Assembly: GCF_003034845.1 (NCBI RefSeq)
Contig: NZ_PZKC01000001.1
Span: 1 to 64,000, forward strand
Length of the DNA stretch: 64,000 nucleotides
Reading direction: 5' to 3'
Origin: Pseudothauera lacus
GTDB taxonomy: Bacteria; Pseudomonadota; Gammaproteobacteria; Burkholderiales; Rhodocyclaceae
Each line of letters starts with the position of its first letter. Within the stretch, counting starts at the first letter, position 1. Below the pieces are notes generated by a model that saw only the letters and a list, made by a program, of their open reading frames with translations, was not told the origin of the DNA and ran no database searches. Position numbers and translations under genes: made by a program. Shown one piece after another: positions 63,012-64,000 of the stretch.

Positions 63012-63026
63012 GGAGTTAATAACTCC
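63012..63026 (+). promoter_or_regulatory. Palindrome in the rpoE leader
   Basis: GGAGTTAATAACTCC is a perfect 7-1-7 inverted repeat, 20 bases before the rpoE start and just after a TATACT element (63003-63008) that could be the -10. It has the form of an operator for a dimeric repressor. Its right arm also sits close to where a ribosome would load. Confidence 0.5.
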
Positions 63027-63046
63027 TACGTAGAAACGATCTGTCC

Positions 63047-63646
63047 ATGAGCGATCGGGAAATCGACCAGGTGCTTGTCGAACGCGTGCAGCGTGGCGAC
63101 AAGCAGGCCTTCGGCTTGCTGGTGTCCAAGTACCAGCGCAAGCTGCACAGGCTGTTGTCACGCCTGATCCGTGATCCGGCCGAAGTAGAGGATGTCGCGC
63201 AGGAGACCTTCATCAAGGCCTATCGGGCCCTGGGGTCCTTTCGCGGTGACAGTGCGTTTTACACCTGGTTGTACAGGATAGGAATCAATACGGCGAAGAA
63301 CTTCCTGGTGTCGCAGGGCCGGCGGGCGCCGACCTCCACCGAGTTCGATTCCGAGGAAGCGGAGAATTTCGACGACGGCGATCAGTTGCGCGACATCAAT
63401 ACGCCGGAGCGTTTGCTGATGACGCGCCAGATTGGCGAGACGGTGGAGGCCGCGATGGCGGCCCTGCCAGAGGAACTGCGTACGGCGATCATGTTGCGCG
63501 AGATCGAAGGTCTCAGCTACGAGGAAATCGCCGGCATCATGGACTGTCCGATCGGGACGGTGCGTTCGCGGATCTTCCGTGCGCGCGAGGCGATTTCTGA
63601 AAGGCTGAAGCCGTTGCTGGACACGGCTCCTGACAAACGTTGGTAG
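63047..63646 (+). CDS. rpoE: RNA polymerase sigma factor RpoE (sigma-24)
   Basis: A 199-residue ECF sigma factor controlling the envelope stress response. Region 2 shows AFGLLVSKYQRKLHRLLSRL, EDVAQETFIKAYRALGSFRG and FYTWLYRIGINTAKNFL; region 4 shows LPEELRTAIMLREIEGLSYE and DCPIGTVRSRIFRAREAI. The acidic linker (EFDSEEAENFDDGDQ) is typical of the RpoE/AlgU subgroup. It is followed after 13 bases by its anti-sigma factor gene. Confidence 0.97.
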   Translation: MSDREIDQVLVERVQRGDKQAFGLLVSKYQRKLHRLLSRLIRDPAEVEDVAQETFIKAYRALGSFRGDSAFYTWLYRIGINTAKNFLVSQGRRAPTSTEFDSEEAENFDDGDQLRDINTPERLLMTRQIGETVEAAMAALPEELRTAIMLREIEGLSYEEIAGIMDCPIGTVRSRIFRAREAISERLKPLLDTAPDKRW

Positions 63647-63659
63647 GTGGGTGGTGCTC

Positions 63660-64000
63660 ATGAAGGACAAATTGTCGACCCTGCTCGATGGCGAACTGGA
63701 CGAAGGCCTTGATGCGCCGCTCTTCGAGAACCTCAAACGCACCCCCGGCACACGCGCGGAGTGGGATGCCTGGTGCCTGATCGGCGACGTGCTGCGCGGG
63801 GATCAGTGCGGCGCGGTGGATTTCACCGCGCGGGTAATGGCCCGCCTTGACGACGAGCCCACGGTGCTGGCGCCGGTGCTGCGTCCCCCGGCGCGTGAGC
63901 GCAATGCGCTGCGCGAATCGCTGATGCCGCTGGCGGCTTCGGTGATGGGGGTGGCGGCGGTGGGCTGGGTGGCCCACACGCTGTGGTCTGCGGAGCAGAC
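63660..64000 (+). CDS. rseA: Anti-sigma E factor RseA (truncated by window end)
   Basis: The first 113 residues of an RseA-type anti-sigma factor are present. The N-terminal cytoplasmic domain (MKDKLSTLLDGELDEGLDAP, then EWDAWCLIGDVLRGDQC) holds the sigma-binding helices of the RseA_N domain, and the sequence reaches the beginning of the single membrane helix (LAASVMGVAAVGWVAHTLW). RseA keeps sigma E inactive until it is proteolysed in envelope stress. The periplasmic part lies outside the window. Confidence 0.92.
   Translation, partial: MKDKLSTLLDGELDEGLDAPLFENLKRTPGTRAEWDAWCLIGDVLRGDQCGAVDFTARVMARLDDEPTVLAPVLRPPARERNALRESLMPLAASVMGVAAVGWVAHTLWSAEQ

Overview
The window is high-GC DNA (roughly two thirds G+C by eye) from a betaproteobacterium, most likely Rhodocyclales (Thauera/Azoarcus/Zoogloea-like). 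The order rpmF-plsX-fabH-fabD-fabG-acpP-fabF followed by nadB and rpoE-rseA, a long RNase E, and many proteins with a C-terminal VPEP-helix-RRR (PEP-CTERM) sorting tail all fit that group. The assignment is inferred from gene content, not from a database search.

Layout. 1-7.2 kb: MAPEG-like membrane protein, a large rhomboid protease, a membrane-bound Cache-PAS-GGDEF-EAL protein, an alkaline-phosphatase-superfamily protein and a DUF1178 protein. 7.6-17.4 kb: a heme-acquisition operon behind a promoter whose -35 element lies in a near-perfect Fur box. It encodes a TonB-dependent hemoglobin/transferrin-type receptor, a HemS-type heme protein and a HmuTUV ABC importer. Inserted among these, with overlapping or closely spaced reading frames, are four PEP-CTERM proteins, two of them zinc metalloproteases. 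17.4-25.9 kb: five more PEP-CTERM proteins (lamin-tail, SdiA-regulated-like, alkaline phosphatase, and a duplicated pair), a TIGR03790-family protein and manC. No exosortase gene is visible in the window.

26.1-39.5 kb is a second unusual locus: ten tightly coupled co-directional genes encoding four HEINNP-type histidine kinases, four receiver proteins (one with HD-GYP, one fused to a GspE/PilB-type ATPase), an HDOD protein, an MglA-like small GTPase and a 66-residue unknown protein. One kinase carries an N-terminal hemerythrin domain. A convergent gene (39.5-43.3 kb) encodes REC-REC-PAS-GAF-PAS-GGDEF-EAL-REC. Together they look like one signalling system joining phosphotransfer, c-di-GMP, a Ras-like GTPase and a secretion/pilus-type motor ATPase.

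43.3-64 kb is mostly conserved housekeeping DNA: a short patch of gene relics, two tandem tRNA-Asn genes, an aromatic/aspartate aminotransferase, uvrB, a low-molecular-weight phosphatase, rne, rluC, a HAD phosphatase, a Rieske protein, an RsmI-like methyltransferase, maf, yceD-rpmF-plsX-fabHDG-acpP-fabF, a YgfX-like protein, nadB, rpoE and the start of rseA, which the window edge truncates.

The two best candidates for undescribed biology are (1) the heme operon that carries its own PEP-CTERM surface proteins and proteases, which suggests extracellular degradation of hemoproteins coupled to heme uptake, and (2) the kinase/receiver/GTPase/REC-GspE operon.
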